Part shown: positions 45,419 to 55,245 of the stretch, piece after piece
How the letters are laid out: each line of letters starts with the position of its first letter
How positions within the stretch are numbered: the first letter of the stretch is position 1
Assembly: GCA_937891785.1 (NCBI GenBank)
Contig: CALAGN010000040.1
Span: 62,001 to 126,000, forward strand
DNA: 64,000 nucleotides
Source: an uncultured Octadecabacter sp.
GTDB lineage: Bacteria > Pseudomonadota > Alphaproteobacteria > Rhodobacterales > Rhodobacteraceae
Direction of reading: 5' to 3'
Made by a program: the position numbers and the translations under genes
The notes under the pieces: model-generated
The model's input: only the letters and a program-made list of their open reading frames with translations
Database searches by the model: none
Told to the model about the DNA's origin: nothing

Positions 45419-46696
45419 ATGTCCTTTTTCAAAAAGCTCAAGAGCAAGCTGTTCAAGTCGTCCTCCAAGATCGATGAGGGCCTGGATGCCATCGTCGGCG
45501 ATGGGGGTGAAGAAGAAGTTATCGCCGATGTGGTCGCGCCGGTTGCGGTTGAGCCTGAAGCAGCGCCCGAGCTGGAACCCACGCCCGATCCTGAAGCAGT
45601 ACCCAAAGTAGTTGAAGAAATGCCTGACGCGGTGGCCGATCCTGAACCGGCGTCACCCGAACCCGAACCAGTGCCCGAGCCTGAACCGGTGCCGGAGGCG
45701 CGGCCTGAGCCAGTTGTGGAACCCGAACCCGAACCCGCGCTGCAAGCTAGTGTGGTCGCGGTCCCGGTAGCGGATATTTTGCAAGAGGGCACTGACGAAC
45801 CCGCCCAGAAGGCGGGACTCATCGGTCGGCTTTTGGGGCGTGGCGACAAGAAAACTGTCGTGCGGCGCGAGCTTGATGACGACATGCTTGAGCGCATTGA
45901 GGAACTGTTGATCAGCACGGATATGGGCGTGGACACGGCCCTGCGGGTGACGGCGAATATGGCCGAAGGACGCTTTGGCAAGAAGCTTTCTGTGCACGAA
46001 ATCAAAGAGTTACTTGCTGCTGAAATCACTCGCATCATGGAACCTGTGGCGCGCCCGATGCCGCTTTATCCCAAGAAACCACAAGTGGTTCTGGTGGTCG
46101 GTGTCAACGGGTCAGGCAAGACCACAACGATTGGCAAATTGGCCAGTCAGTTTCGTGCGGCTGGCAAATCTGTGGTGATCGCCGCAGGTGACACATTTCG
46201 CGCTGCCGCCGTCGAACAATTGCAAGTTTGGGGTGAACGCGCCGGTGTGCCCGTGCTGACGGCACCCGAAGGCTCTGATCCGGCCAGCCTTGCGTGGGAC
46301 GCGATGGAAAAATCGGCGGCAGACGGTGTGGACTTGTTGATGATCGACACGGCGGGGCGGTTGCAAAATCGTGCCGATCTGATGGAAGAGCTGTCCAAAA
46401 TTGTACGCGTCATTCGAAAAAAGGACCCCGACGCGCCGCACAATACGTTGTTGGTGCTGGATGCGACCACGGGGCAGAACGCGCTGAACCAAGTGAAGGT
46501 TTTTCAGGAATTGGCAGACGTCAGCGGCCTTGTGATGACCAAACTTGACGGCACGGCCAAGGGCGGCGTGCTGGTCGCGCTGGCCGACAAATTTGGCCTG
46601 CCAATCCATGCGATTGGTGTGGGGGAACAGATTGATGATCTCGCACCGTTTGATCCCCAGGAGTTTGCCGCAGCTTTGACGGGTCTGGACGCGTGA
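45419..46696 (+). CDS. ftsY: Signal recognition particle receptor FtsY
   Basis: Acidic EPEP-rich N-terminus, then VVLVVGVNGSGKTTTIGKLASQF...GDTFRAAAVEQLQVWGER...LDGTAKGGVLVALADKFGLPIHAIGVGEQIDDLAPF. Confidence 0.95.
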   Translation: MSFFKKLKSKLFKSSSKIDEGLDAIVGDGGEEEVIADVVAPVAVEPEAAPELEPTPDPEAVPKVVEEMPDAVADPEPASPEPEPVPEPEPVPEARPEPVVEPEPEPALQASVVAVPVADILQEGTDEPAQKAGLIGRLLGRGDKKTVVRRELDDDMLERIEELLISTDMGVDTALRVTANMAEGRFGKKLSVHEIKELLAAEITRIMEPVARPMPLYPKKPQVVLVVGVNGSGKTTTIGKLASQFRAAGKSVVIAAGDTFRAAAVEQLQVWGERAGVPVLTAPEGSDPASLAWDAMEKSAADGVDLLMIDTAGRLQNRADLMEELSKIVRVIRKKDPDAPHNTLLVLDATTGQNALNQVKVFQELADVSGLVMTKLDGTAKGGVLVALADKFGLPIHAIGVGEQIDDLAPFDPQEFAAALTGLDA

Positions 46697-47595
46697 AGAC
46701 GTTTGTCATCATCGCCGCACTCTTGGCCGCCACGCAGGCGGGCGCCTTTGAGCGGATGACGCAGGCTGATTGCGCGGCGTCATGGGAAGCGTTCAATCTG
46801 CTGATGAACGAAGGCGACCAGGGCGATCGCCGAGAAGATGCAAGCGTGCGGGTGACGCCGCAGGGCTGGTGCGCGGTGCGCGGCAGTGATCCGGCGTTTC
46901 GCCGCTCGCGCTTTGACGAGATGCAATGGCAGGCCGAAGATATGGCGCGCTTTGTCAACGATGGCATCCCGCCGCTGGCATTGGAATTTGCCATCACGGG
47001 GATTGATCCTGGCGCGATGGTGGGCAGTGATATCAACACATCGCGCCCGCCGCTCACGTTTTCAGCGACCCTGCGCCAAATGCCCCAAGCGGGGCAGCTG
47101 ATCGTCGAACGGGCCGAACTTGCGTCGGATGCAGGGGATGTGATCGCGGGATCAATGGTATTTGAGCGGTTGTTTTTGTCGTCGCTCTCGATGATGCAGG
47201 TCAGCATGGGGTCGGTCGTGTTCAAGGCAGGGTTGTTCGAGATGACGCTGACAGGCGAACATGAAAACCCGTTCGGGTTTGGCGGTGATCTGGCAATGCG
47301 CGGCAACCCTGATATGCAACGTCGCGCGGCGTTTGATCTGATTTCGCAACTGCCGCAAGGGTTTGTCGATAACGCGAGCCGCGCCGAGCTGACAGGCTTT
47401 GCCGGAGAGTTGCCCAACCCGCGTGGAACCTTTGCGATGTCTGTGAATTCCGAGACCGGCTTTGGATTGATGCAGGTTGGCGTATTCGCGGCGCTGGAAT
47501 GGGTCGATACAGTCGAAAACGGCGGGCTTGAGGTTTTGCTTGATGGCATGACGCTGGGGGCTGATTGGTCGCCGTCCACAGGGCAGGCGGACTAA
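46693..47595 (+). CDS. Secreted hypothetical protein
   Basis: 300 aa with signal peptide MKTFVIIAALLAATQAGAFE; GTGA overlap with ftsY. Confidence 0.75.
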   Translation: MKTFVIIAALLAATQAGAFERMTQADCAASWEAFNLLMNEGDQGDRREDASVRVTPQGWCAVRGSDPAFRRSRFDEMQWQAEDMARFVNDGIPPLALEFAITGIDPGAMVGSDINTSRPPLTFSATLRQMPQAGQLIVERAELASDAGDVIAGSMVFERLFLSSLSMMQVSMGSVVFKAGLFEMTLTGEHENPFGFGGDLAMRGNPDMQRRAAFDLISQLPQGFVDNASRAELTGFAGELPNPRGTFAMSVNSETGFGLMQVGVFAALEWVDTVENGGLEVLLDGMTLGADWSPSTGQAD

Positions 47596-47601
47596 CATAA
47601 C

Positions 47602-48504
47602 ATGGGTGATTGGCTGGTCAGTATCGCGGGCACGCCGCAGGGCGCGCAACTGGCCACGGCCCTGGCGCTGATGTCTGCGGTGGCACATGCGGCGTTTGGC
47701 GCGCTGCAAAAGGGCAAACATGACCCGTGGCTGATGCGCGGGTCAATTGATGGCTGGCTGGTGGTGATTTCCGCACCCGTCGCGCTGTTTCTGGTGCCTT
47801 GGCCGAATTTGCAGACATTTGCGATTTTGGGCGGCGCAATATTCATACACTTTGGCTATAAGATGAGCGTCGCACTGGCCTATGAACGGGCCGCCTACAC
47901 GGTGGTTTATCCGGTCATTCGCGGCACAGGGCCGCTGGTGACCGTGCTGGCCGCATCACTGTTATTTCAAGAGCATTTTACCCCCCTGCAATGGATTGGC
48001 GTGCTCTGCCTTTCGGCGGGTATGATGTTGTTGGCACTGCGCAATCTGGGCGAAGAAACGCTGGATCGACGCGGTTTGCAGATTGGGCTGATGTGGGCGT
48101 TGGTCGGTGGATTGCTGGTGGCGTTCTACACGGTTTACGATGCTTGGGGCATTCGCAGTTCGGCCAATCCGTTTACGTTTCTTGCGTGGTTTTTCTTTAT
48201 CACCGCACTGGATTTTCCACTGATCGCCTACGTGCGGATCCGCCGCTATGGCGTGCCCGGTGGCATGGGGTCACTGATCCGGCGCGGGGCTGCAGGCGCA
48301 TTCATCGCATGGCTGAGTTTCGGCGGCGTCATGCTCGCCACACGGTTGGACAAAGTCGGCGAAGCGGCAGTGTTGCGCGAAACTTCAACGGTGTTTGCGG
48401 CCTTGATCGGCTGGTTCATCTTGGGCGAAAAAGTAGGCCCACGGCGATTGGCACTGATGGGGATGATCGCTTTGGGGGCTGTTATTGTGGAAATGGGCGG
48501 TTAG
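47602..48504 (+). CDS. EamA/DMT-family transporter
   Basis: Ten-TM-like protein with duplicated EamA pattern. Confidence 0.85.
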   Translation: MGDWLVSIAGTPQGAQLATALALMSAVAHAAFGALQKGKHDPWLMRGSIDGWLVVISAPVALFLVPWPNLQTFAILGGAIFIHFGYKMSVALAYERAAYTVVYPVIRGTGPLVTVLAASLLFQEHFTPLQWIGVLCLSAGMMLLALRNLGEETLDRRGLQIGLMWALVGGLLVAFYTVYDAWGIRSSANPFTFLAWFFFITALDFPLIAYVRIRRYGVPGGMGSLIRRGAAGAFIAWLSFGGVMLATRLDKVGEAAVLRETSTVFAALIGWFILGEKVGPRRLALMGMIALGAVIVEMGG

Positions 48505-48513
48505 AGAGGCATT

Positions 48514-49119
48514 ATGGTAGAACAAAAAATCAATCCGATCTTGAAGCAGGTCTTGGAATTTGGGCCGACGATTATCTTTTTTATCGTCTACCTGCGCATC
48601 AAAGACGGGACGTATTCATTTCAAGGTGTTGACTACAGTGGATTTGTCGTCGCCGCACTGCTGTTGATCCCGCTGTTGCTGGGGGCCATGGGCGTGCTGT
48701 GGTATTTGACCAAAAAGATCAGCCGCATGCAGGTGTTTACCGCCTTTATGGTGATTTTTTTCGGCGGGCTGACGGCGTGGTTCAACGACGAGACGTTTTT
48801 CAAGATGAAAACCACGATCGTCTACGGCTTTTTTGCTGCGATCCTTGGGTTTGGCTTGCTCCGCGGACGCTCGTTTCTGGAATATGTCATGGGGGAATTC
48901 CTGCCCATGGAGATGGAAGGCTGGATGATATTCACCCGCCGGATCGTCTGGATGTTCCTTGGGATGGCTGTCGCAAACGAAGTGATTTGGCGCACCCAAA
49001 GCGAGGCCACATGGGTCACGCTCGAGACCTTTGCCTTTCCGGTTGCCCTGATCGTTTTCATGTGGTCGCAGATTTACGTGCTGCAGCATTTCCTGATCGA
49101 AGAAGAGCCCGAGCCATAA
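48514..49119 (+). CDS. yciB: Inner membrane-spanning protein YciB / septation protein A
   Basis: NPILKQVLEFGPTIIFFIVYLRI...NDETFFKMKTTIVYGFFAAILGFGLLRGRSFLEYVMGEFLPMEMEGW...FTRRIVWMFLGMAVANEVIWR. Confidence 0.92.
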   Translation: MVEQKINPILKQVLEFGPTIIFFIVYLRIKDGTYSFQGVDYSGFVVAALLLIPLLLGAMGVLWYLTKKISRMQVFTAFMVIFFGGLTAWFNDETFFKMKTTIVYGFFAAILGFGLLRGRSFLEYVMGEFLPMEMEGWMIFTRRIVWMFLGMAVANEVIWRTQSEATWVTLETFAFPVALIVFMWSQIYVLQHFLIEEEPEP

Positions 49120-49140
49120 GCGTTTGCCCACTTTGACAGA

Positions 49141-49178
49141 TGCGCCTCTGGCGGGAGTTTCAAGAACAGAAGAAATTT
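49141..49178 (+). repeat. Rhodobacterales-type intergenic repeat, copy 3 (diverged)
   Basis: TGCGCCTCTGGCGGGAGTTTCAAGAACAGAAGAAATTT. Confidence 0.45.
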
Positions 49179-49212
49179 GGTGTTCTTGACCCCAAGCTGC
49201 GCTGGGCGTAAT

Positions 49213-49275
49213 GACGCGGTGTAGCGATTTTTTTACCGGATTGCGGGCCACTTTAAACAAGCCGCTAAAAGGGTG
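49213..49275 (+). promoter_or_regulatory. SAM-II (SAM_alpha) riboswitch upstream of metZ
   Basis: GCGGTGTAGCGATTTTTTTACCGGATTGCGGGCCACTTTAAACAAGCCGCTAAAAGGG; the GATTT...CCGG.TTGC..GCCAC.TTAAACAA.(C)CGCTAAA core matches the SAM-II pattern and sits before a methionine gene. Confidence 0.72.
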
Positions 49276-49287
49276 AGGGATGAACAG

Positions 49288-49318
49288 CCCGATACCTGCG
49301 CCGGTGTCGGGTTTTTTT
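49288..49318 (+). terminator. Intrinsic terminator in the metZ leader
   Basis: CCCGATACC-TGCGCC-GGTGTCGGG-TTTTTTT between riboswitch and the metZ start. Confidence 0.85.
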
Positions 49319-49350
49319 GTGCCCGGGTATTATGTGTCAGAGGGGCATAC

Positions 49351-50529
49351 ATGGCAGACTGGGACAAGCGCACCAAGGCGGTGCATCACGGATCGCGGCG
49401 CAGTCAATATGGCGAGCTGAGCGAGGCGATTTTTCTTACCCAAGGATTTGTCTATGACAGCGCCGAGGATGCCGAGGCGCGGTTCCTGAATGCGGGTGAC
49501 GATGAATTTATCTACGCCCGCTATGGCAACCCCACCGTGCGCATGTTCGAGGACCGCTTGGCCGCATTGCTGGGCTACGAAGATTGCTTTGCCTGCAATT
49601 CCGGCATGTCGGCGGTCAGTGGCGCGTTGATGGCGCTGCTGAAGGCGGGCGATCACGTTGTGTCGTCGCGCGCTTTGTTCGGCTCGTGTCTTTATGTGCT
49701 TGAGGAAGTTTTGGCGCGATATGGCGTCGAGATCACGCTTGTGGATGGCACCGATAATGCGGCGTGGGACGCGGCTATTCGTGCCGATACGCGGATCGTG
49801 TTTTTTGAAAGCATCTCTAATCCGACGCTCGAAGTTGTTGATATGCGCCATGTGGTGCAGGCGGCCCATAAGGTGGGTGCGCTGGTTTTGGCAGATGATG
49901 CGATGGCCACGCCGGTTTATTCCTATGCCCGTGACTGCGGGGCTGATCTGGCGCTTATTTCCACGACTAAACATATCGACGGGCAGGGCCGGATGCTGGG
50001 CGGGGCGATTTGTGGATCGCGTGACTTGATCCGTGGTCCGATTGAAACCTACGTCAAGCACACCGGCGGGGCGATGAACCCGTTTACGGCCTGGACCCAC
50101 CTGAAAGCGCTTGAGACCGTGGATTTGCGGGTGCGGGCGCAGGCGGCAGCGGCGGAGCAGATTGTTGCGGCTTTGGCGGGGCATCCGAAACTGTCATCAC
50201 TGCGCTATCCGACCCATGAGGGTCATCCGCAGCAGGCGCTGGCGTTATCGCAGGCTGACAGCGGCGGCACAGTGCTCGCGCTGGAAATTGCCGGTGGGCG
50301 CGATGCTTGTTTCACCTTCCTCAACTCGCTTGAGGTGTTCACGATTTCCAACAATTTTGCCGATGCAAAATCGATCGTCACGCATCCGGCCACGACCACC
50401 CATCAACGCCTGCCACAAGAGCAAAAGGATATCTTGGGTATCTCGATGGGGTTGGTGCGTCTGTCTGTCGGGCTTGAGCATCCTGCGGATTTGATCGCTG
50501 ATCTGCTGGCAGCACTTGATAAGGTGTGA
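49351..50529 (+). CDS. metZ: O-succinylhomoserine sulfhydrylase
   Basis: KAVHHGSRRSQYGELSEAIFLTQGFVYDSAEDAEARF...YARYGNPTVRMFEDRLAALLG...STTKHIDGQGRMLGGAICG. Confidence 0.93.
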   Translation: MADWDKRTKAVHHGSRRSQYGELSEAIFLTQGFVYDSAEDAEARFLNAGDDEFIYARYGNPTVRMFEDRLAALLGYEDCFACNSGMSAVSGALMALLKAGDHVVSSRALFGSCLYVLEEVLARYGVEITLVDGTDNAAWDAAIRADTRIVFFESISNPTLEVVDMRHVVQAAHKVGALVLADDAMATPVYSYARDCGADLALISTTKHIDGQGRMLGGAICGSRDLIRGPIETYVKHTGGAMNPFTAWTHLKALETVDLRVRAQAAAAEQIVAALAGHPKLSSLRYPTHEGHPQQALALSQADSGGTVLALEIAGGRDACFTFLNSLEVFTISNNFADAKSIVTHPATTTHQRLPQEQKDILGISMGLVRLSVGLEHPADLIADLLAALDKV

Positions 50530-50587
50530 TTGGCGGCGCCTACGCCCTTGTGCTAAATTGTGGGTTCCGGCGTGAAAGGCCCCTCTC

Positions 50588-51793
50588 ATGACTGATCCAA
50601 AAGACGCGTTTCGACGTAATCTTAATAACTTCGTTGAAAAACTGTCGCGTGATCACCAGATCAGTGGTGTTGCGCCAAAGGGGGACGCCATGAACCTTCA
50701 CAAGCCCGATATTGACCGCACGCCAAGCCGCGACGAGGCCGAGGATGCTTTGGCGCTTCTGCGCCGCTGGGCCGTTGTTGCCACGGCCGAGGAGGTGGCG
50801 ACGCTTGATCCACTGGTGTCACGCCTGATTCCGGGGTCGGAATTGCCAAATTATCCGGCACTGGCCCGCGCCTATCCCGAGGATTTTGCGGTCGACGAAG
50901 CTTACCGCGCAATGTTGCCCGATTTGCAAAACGGCCCTGCCAGTCTGATCCGTGGGGCACAGCAACAAATCCAGCATGTGGGTATTTCAAATTTCCGTCT
51001 ACCGATCCGGTTTCATACCCGCGATGGTGGTGACCTGACGCTTGAAACCAGCGTGACAGGCACTGTCAGCCTTGAGGCCGAGAAGAAGGGCATTAACATG
51101 TCCCGCATCATGCGTACGTTTTACAAGCATGCGGATGAGACCTTTAGCTTTGATGTAATCGAACGCGCATTGAAGGCTTACAAGACTGATTTGGATAGTT
51201 TCGACGCCCGTATCCAGATGCGGTTTTCCTTTCCGATGCAGGTGCAAAGTCTGCGGTCGGGCCTGCAAGGGTTCCAATACTACGACATCGCGCTTGAATT
51301 GATTGAACAGCGTGGCGTGGCCAAGAAAATCGTGCATATGGACTATGTTTATTCCAGCACCTGCCCGTGTTCGCTTGAACTTTCCGAACATGCGCGCCAG
51401 TTCCGCGGACAGCTTGCGACGCCGCATTCGCAACGATCAGTCGCGCGGATTTCGGTCGAATTAGAGCGCGATGCCCCCTGTCTGTGGTTTGAGGACCTGA
51501 TTGATATCTGCCGCCTGGCCGTGCCGACCGAAACCCAAGTCATGGTCAAGCGCGAGGATGAGCAAGCATTTGCAGAATTAAACGCGGCTAACCCGATTTT
51601 CGTCGAAGACGCGGCGCGGCTATTTTGCCAAAAATTGCAGCAAGATCAGCGCATTCACGATTTCCGCGTGGTGGCCAGCCATCAAGAAAGTCTGCATAGC
51701 CATGACGCCGTCTCGGTGTTGACCGAAGGTGATACATTCGCCGCTGACAGTCTTGATCCCAAGCTTTTCGCGACGCTTTTCCACGTGGGCTAA
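50588..51793 (+). CDS. folE2: GTP cyclohydrolase FolE2 (type IB)
   Basis: DIDRTPSRDEA...HMDYVYSSTCPCSLELSEHARQ...ATPHSQRSVARISVE; alternative start at 50690 (MNLHKPDIDRTPS). Confidence 0.93.
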   Translation: MTDPKDAFRRNLNNFVEKLSRDHQISGVAPKGDAMNLHKPDIDRTPSRDEAEDALALLRRWAVVATAEEVATLDPLVSRLIPGSELPNYPALARAYPEDFAVDEAYRAMLPDLQNGPASLIRGAQQQIQHVGISNFRLPIRFHTRDGGDLTLETSVTGTVSLEAEKKGINMSRIMRTFYKHADETFSFDVIERALKAYKTDLDSFDARIQMRFSFPMQVQSLRSGLQGFQYYDIALELIEQRGVAKKIVHMDYVYSSTCPCSLELSEHARQFRGQLATPHSQRSVARISVELERDAPCLWFEDLIDICRLAVPTETQVMVKREDEQAFAELNAANPIFVEDAARLFCQKLQQDQRIHDFRVVASHQESLHSHDAVSVLTEGDTFAADSLDPKLFATLFHVG

Positions 51794-52596
51794 CGCACCA
51801 AGGCAGCCCCCAGTTGGGACAAAACAACCGCACCGTAGGCGGCATTTGCGTGCAAGACGTCGTCTTGCGGCTGCTTGAGATTGTCTTCTGACGAAAGCCG
51901 CATCGCATCGCGGGTAAAGCGGCTTGACGTGAATATATCATCGGTGCGGGTGTTTTCGGGCTGCGCCAGAAAGGTGATGCCCATGTCGGCCAAAAGCTGC
52001 GTCGCGATATCGTCGAAACGCGCGGACACCACGCTGGTATCCCCTTTGTCGACGATCCTTTGGTGCCCGACGGCCAGCGCATTGCCGCCATCAAGGGCCT
52101 TTTGACAGGCGCGCGGTTGACCAAGAACAAACACCGGCAGATCGGGCTGGGCGGCTTTGATCTTATGGGCAAACTGCACGCCAATGGATTTCGCCAGCGC
52201 GTCGCGCAGACATGTGTCAAACAGGCTGACCGACACCAGACGCTCGCGCATGGAGGGTAGATTTTGCATTTTCACGATCGACGGCAATTCAGGCCAGCGC
52301 GCGTTTTTATAAAGCACCGAGGCGTGATTGAACGTCACCTCGCACCCTGAAATCGCGACGGCGTCGAACTGGTTTAGATCGACCTGCTTGCAGCCATTCA
52401 AATTGTTGAAGTTACGCTTTGCGTCGTCTGAAACGGGGCGCAGAATGCCGTCGATGATCGCGACGCCGATCAAATGCTCGCGGTGTGCGCCGACCAACGT
52501 CAGCGCCATATCGGGCCATGCATCCGGCGTTCCACGCAGCGCATATTTAAGGGCTGCAATGTGCGAATTTCCAAATATAACAACGCGCTGGGTCAT
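51790..52596 (-). CDS. SGNH/GDSL-like hypothetical protein
   Basis: VVIFGNSHIAALKYALRG N-terminal GxSH-type motif; ATGA overlap with the upstream GSCFA gene. Confidence 0.6.
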   Translation of the reverse strand: MTQRVVIFGNSHIAALKYALRGTPDAWPDMALTLVGAHREHLIGVAIIDGILRPVSDDAKRNFNNLNGCKQVDLNQFDAVAISGCEVTFNHASVLYKNARWPELPSIVKMQNLPSMRERLVSVSLFDTCLRDALAKSIGVQFAHKIKAAQPDLPVFVLGQPRACQKALDGGNALAVGHQRIVDKGDTSVVSARFDDIATQLLADMGITFLAQPENTRTDDIFTSSRFTRDAMRLSSEDNLKQPQDDVLHANAAYGAVVLSQLGAALVR

Positions 52597-53651
52597 TTTG
52601 CAAACGCGTCCAACAGTAGCTCGTCGCAGATCAGGTCGGCGTCATCGTCGCTGATGTCGCCATCGGGCGGGCTTGTCGGTTGATCGGCGGGGGGCAGCGC
52701 GGACAATCCGTGCGCTGCAAGGAAATGTTGCATGACCCGTGCGACACCTTCGGGGCGCACCGTGCGTTGGCCGTCATCAAACCACGGGCCGCCCATGACG
52801 TGTGATGTAATGATTTCAAACGACGGAAAGTAATCCATATCGTTGAACTGTATCACGGCCTCGCCAGCGGCGGCACGCAGCACGGCCTTGGAATAGGCCG
52901 TGGCGGGGATCACATGATCACCTGATGCTGTGGCGGTGAGTGGAACAGGTGACACTGTCAAAAGCACCTGCATGTCGGGGTTAAAGCGTTGCAAAATAGC
53001 GCGTATTTCATGCAGATCGGCCAAGATTTCGGCATGTGTGAAATTGCGAAATGCGTGGCTTGCTGCGTCAAACGTGCCAGCGACCGTGCCCGGACACATC
53101 GCAAAGACGCGCCCGGTTTCCAGATCTTCCCAAGCCTCGGTCAGGCCGAGTGTGAAGATAAAAACATCTGCGACCCGCAACATCTGTGCTGTGCGTTCAA
53201 GATGATAGGCACGATGCAACAAGACCTCGTCGATACTAGCCAGCCCATCGGGTTCAACTGTCGGGCGGAGGGCATCGACAAATCCAGCGCCCTTGGGCCA
53301 CACAAACCGCGGATCGACAGTGCCCTGCGCGACATCCTGCAATAGCTGTGTCATCTGGCGGGCCGTGTAGATGTTGCCATAGCGCCCCGAAAACAGCCCA
53401 TAACCAAAGCGCCTGCAGATCGTTTCATCCATCGTCGTTGGCCGTGCTTCTGCGTCCAAGACAGCGATTCCCGCGCCGCGCAATGCCTGCCCGATGTGCT
53501 GGGCAAAGCAGCTTCCTGCAGTTGCGACCTTGGTGTCGGGCGTGATGGTGAATTTGGGCCGGTGAAGACCTGCAAAACCCGTCGCGTCACCATCCACCGC
53601 ACCCGTGCGCCAAAATGCCGTCGCGGGCAGGTCTTCGTAGGGATGTTTCAC
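52593..53651 (-). CDS. GSCFA-domain protein
   Basis: TPDTKVATAGSCFAQHIGQALRGAG contains the eponymous GSCFA motif; NRYMGG-type ends. GTG start at VKHPYEDLP. Confidence 0.88.
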   Translation of the reverse strand: MKHPYEDLPATAFWRTGAVDGDATGFAGLHRPKFTITPDTKVATAGSCFAQHIGQALRGAGIAVLDAEARPTTMDETICRRFGYGLFSGRYGNIYTARQMTQLLQDVAQGTVDPRFVWPKGAGFVDALRPTVEPDGLASIDEVLLHRAYHLERTAQMLRVADVFIFTLGLTEAWEDLETGRVFAMCPGTVAGTFDAASHAFRNFTHAEILADLHEIRAILQRFNPDMQVLLTVSPVPLTATASGDHVIPATAYSKAVLRAAAGEAVIQFNDMDYFPSFEIITSHVMGGPWFDDGQRTVRPEGVARVMQHFLAAHGLSALPPADQPTSPPDGDISDDDADLICDELLLDAFAK

Positions 53652-53796
53652 GGCTATCTCCTTGGACACGTAAGATGAACCAGCTTGGTTAACAAATCTA
53701 TCAACGATATCTTCTGGCGTCCATCCTTGGGCGCAACAGTGCGTGCAGATTGCACAGATGCTTGACAGTAATGCGCGCGCAGGCCAACCCTGCGCC

Positions 53797-55245
53797 ATGT
53801 TTGATCTACGCCCCGTGGGATATGTTATTGGCTTGCTGGTATCGGCCCTTGGGGTGACGATGCTTGCGCCGCTTATTGCTGATCTGGCGGCGGGAAACGG
53901 GCATTGGCATGTGTTTCTGGAAAGTGCTGTTATCACTGTGCTTTGCGGCGTCTTTATCGCGCTGTCTTGTGCCAACGGCGTGTCATCTGGGCTAAATATC
54001 CGCCAGACGTTTATGTTGACGACACTGGTGTGGTTTACCTTGCCGCTGTTCGGCTCGCTCCCGTTTATGATCGGCGCGACCGAAGCAAATTTCACCGATG
54101 CCTTTTTCGAGGCGATGTCGGGCCTGACGACCACTGGATCGACCGTGCTGGTGGGGCTTGATCAACTGCCTGACGGGCTCAAGCTGTGGCGCGGCATCCT
54201 GCAGTGGCTTGGCGGGATCGGTATCATTGTTGTGGCGATGGTATTTTTGCCCGAATTGCGAGTCGGTGGGATGCAGATTTTCAAGTCTGAAGCCTTTGAT
54301 ACAATGGGAAAAATCCTGCCCCGTGCGACCGAGATTTCCAGCCGCATCTCCGTGATCTATGTGGGCATTACGCTGTCATGTGCGCTGGCTTATGCCGCGA
54401 CGGGCATGAATGCCTTTGACGCGATGGTTCATGCGATGACCACAGTTTCCACAGGCGGCATGGCCAACTACGACAATTCGTTCGGGCATTTCGGCGCTGG
54501 CGCACATTATGTGGCTTCGGTTTTCATGGTGCTTTCGGCGTTGCCCTTCGTGCGCTACGTGCAACTGATTTCCGGCACGGCGCAGCCGCTGTTTCTTGAC
54601 AGCCAGATCAGAGCCTTTCTGATCACCGTATCCGTGATCGTCCTAATTATGAGCCTGTTTTTGTGGCGCACCTTTCACGGGTTCGAGGAAATCGCCTTTC
54701 GCGAGTCATTGTTCAACGTTACGTCGATCATTAGCGGCACGGGATATGCCAGCGCGGACTATATGCAATGGGGATCATTTGCCGTCGTGATGTTCTTTTT
54801 CATTGGGTTGATTGGTGGCTGCGCCGGATCAACCAGCTGTTCGATCAAGATATTCCGCTATCAACTGCTGTTTGCATCCATCAAGGCGCAGGTGCGCAAA
54901 ATCCACTCGCCTCATGGGATATTCACGCCGCGCTATGCCGGACGGCCCGTGAGCGAGGATGTGTTGAATTCGGTCATGGCGTTTTTTGTCGCATTTCTGG
55001 TGTCGATGGGCGTGGTTGCGGTGCTTTTGGGCCTGACGGGGCTTGATTTCATCACCTCCGTTTCGGGCGCGGCCACGGCCCTTGCCAATGTCGGCCCCGG
55101 ATTGGGCAATGAAATCGGGCCGGCAGGTAATTTTGCGGGGCTGAACGACGCGGCAAAGTGGATATTGTCCATTGCGATGCTGGTCGGGCGGCTTGAAATT
55201 ATGGTTGTATTTACAATGCTTACTTGGCAATTCTGGAGAGTTTGA
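53797..55245 (+). CDS. trkH: TrkH-family potassium uptake protein
   Basis: FEAMSGLTTTGSTVLVGLDQLPDGLKLWRGILQWLGGIGIIVV...MTTVSTGGMANYDNSFG...FIGLIGGCAGSTSCSIKIFR. Confidence 0.93.
   Translation: MFDLRPVGYVIGLLVSALGVTMLAPLIADLAAGNGHWHVFLESAVITVLCGVFIALSCANGVSSGLNIRQTFMLTTLVWFTLPLFGSLPFMIGATEANFTDAFFEAMSGLTTTGSTVLVGLDQLPDGLKLWRGILQWLGGIGIIVVAMVFLPELRVGGMQIFKSEAFDTMGKILPRATEISSRISVIYVGITLSCALAYAATGMNAFDAMVHAMTTVSTGGMANYDNSFGHFGAGAHYVASVFMVLSALPFVRYVQLISGTAQPLFLDSQIRAFLITVSVIVLIMSLFLWRTFHGFEEIAFRESLFNVTSIISGTGYASADYMQWGSFAVVMFFFIGLIGGCAGSTSCSIKIFRYQLLFASIKAQVRKIHSPHGIFTPRYAGRPVSEDVLNSVMAFFVAFLVSMGVVAVLLGLTGLDFITSVSGAATALANVGPGLGNEIGPAGNFAGLNDAAKWILSIAMLVGRLEIMVVFTMLTWQFWRV

Noticed and set aside
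45640-45750. Tandem repeat in ftsY
   Set aside because: Codon-level EP/VP repeats in the acidic linker common in FtsY; not an independent element.
45373-46038. Ser/Gly-rich (GSGTGSGSG) reverse ORF
   Set aside because: Antisense of the EPEPVPEPEP-rich FtsY N-terminus; repeat composition is inherited from the codon pattern.
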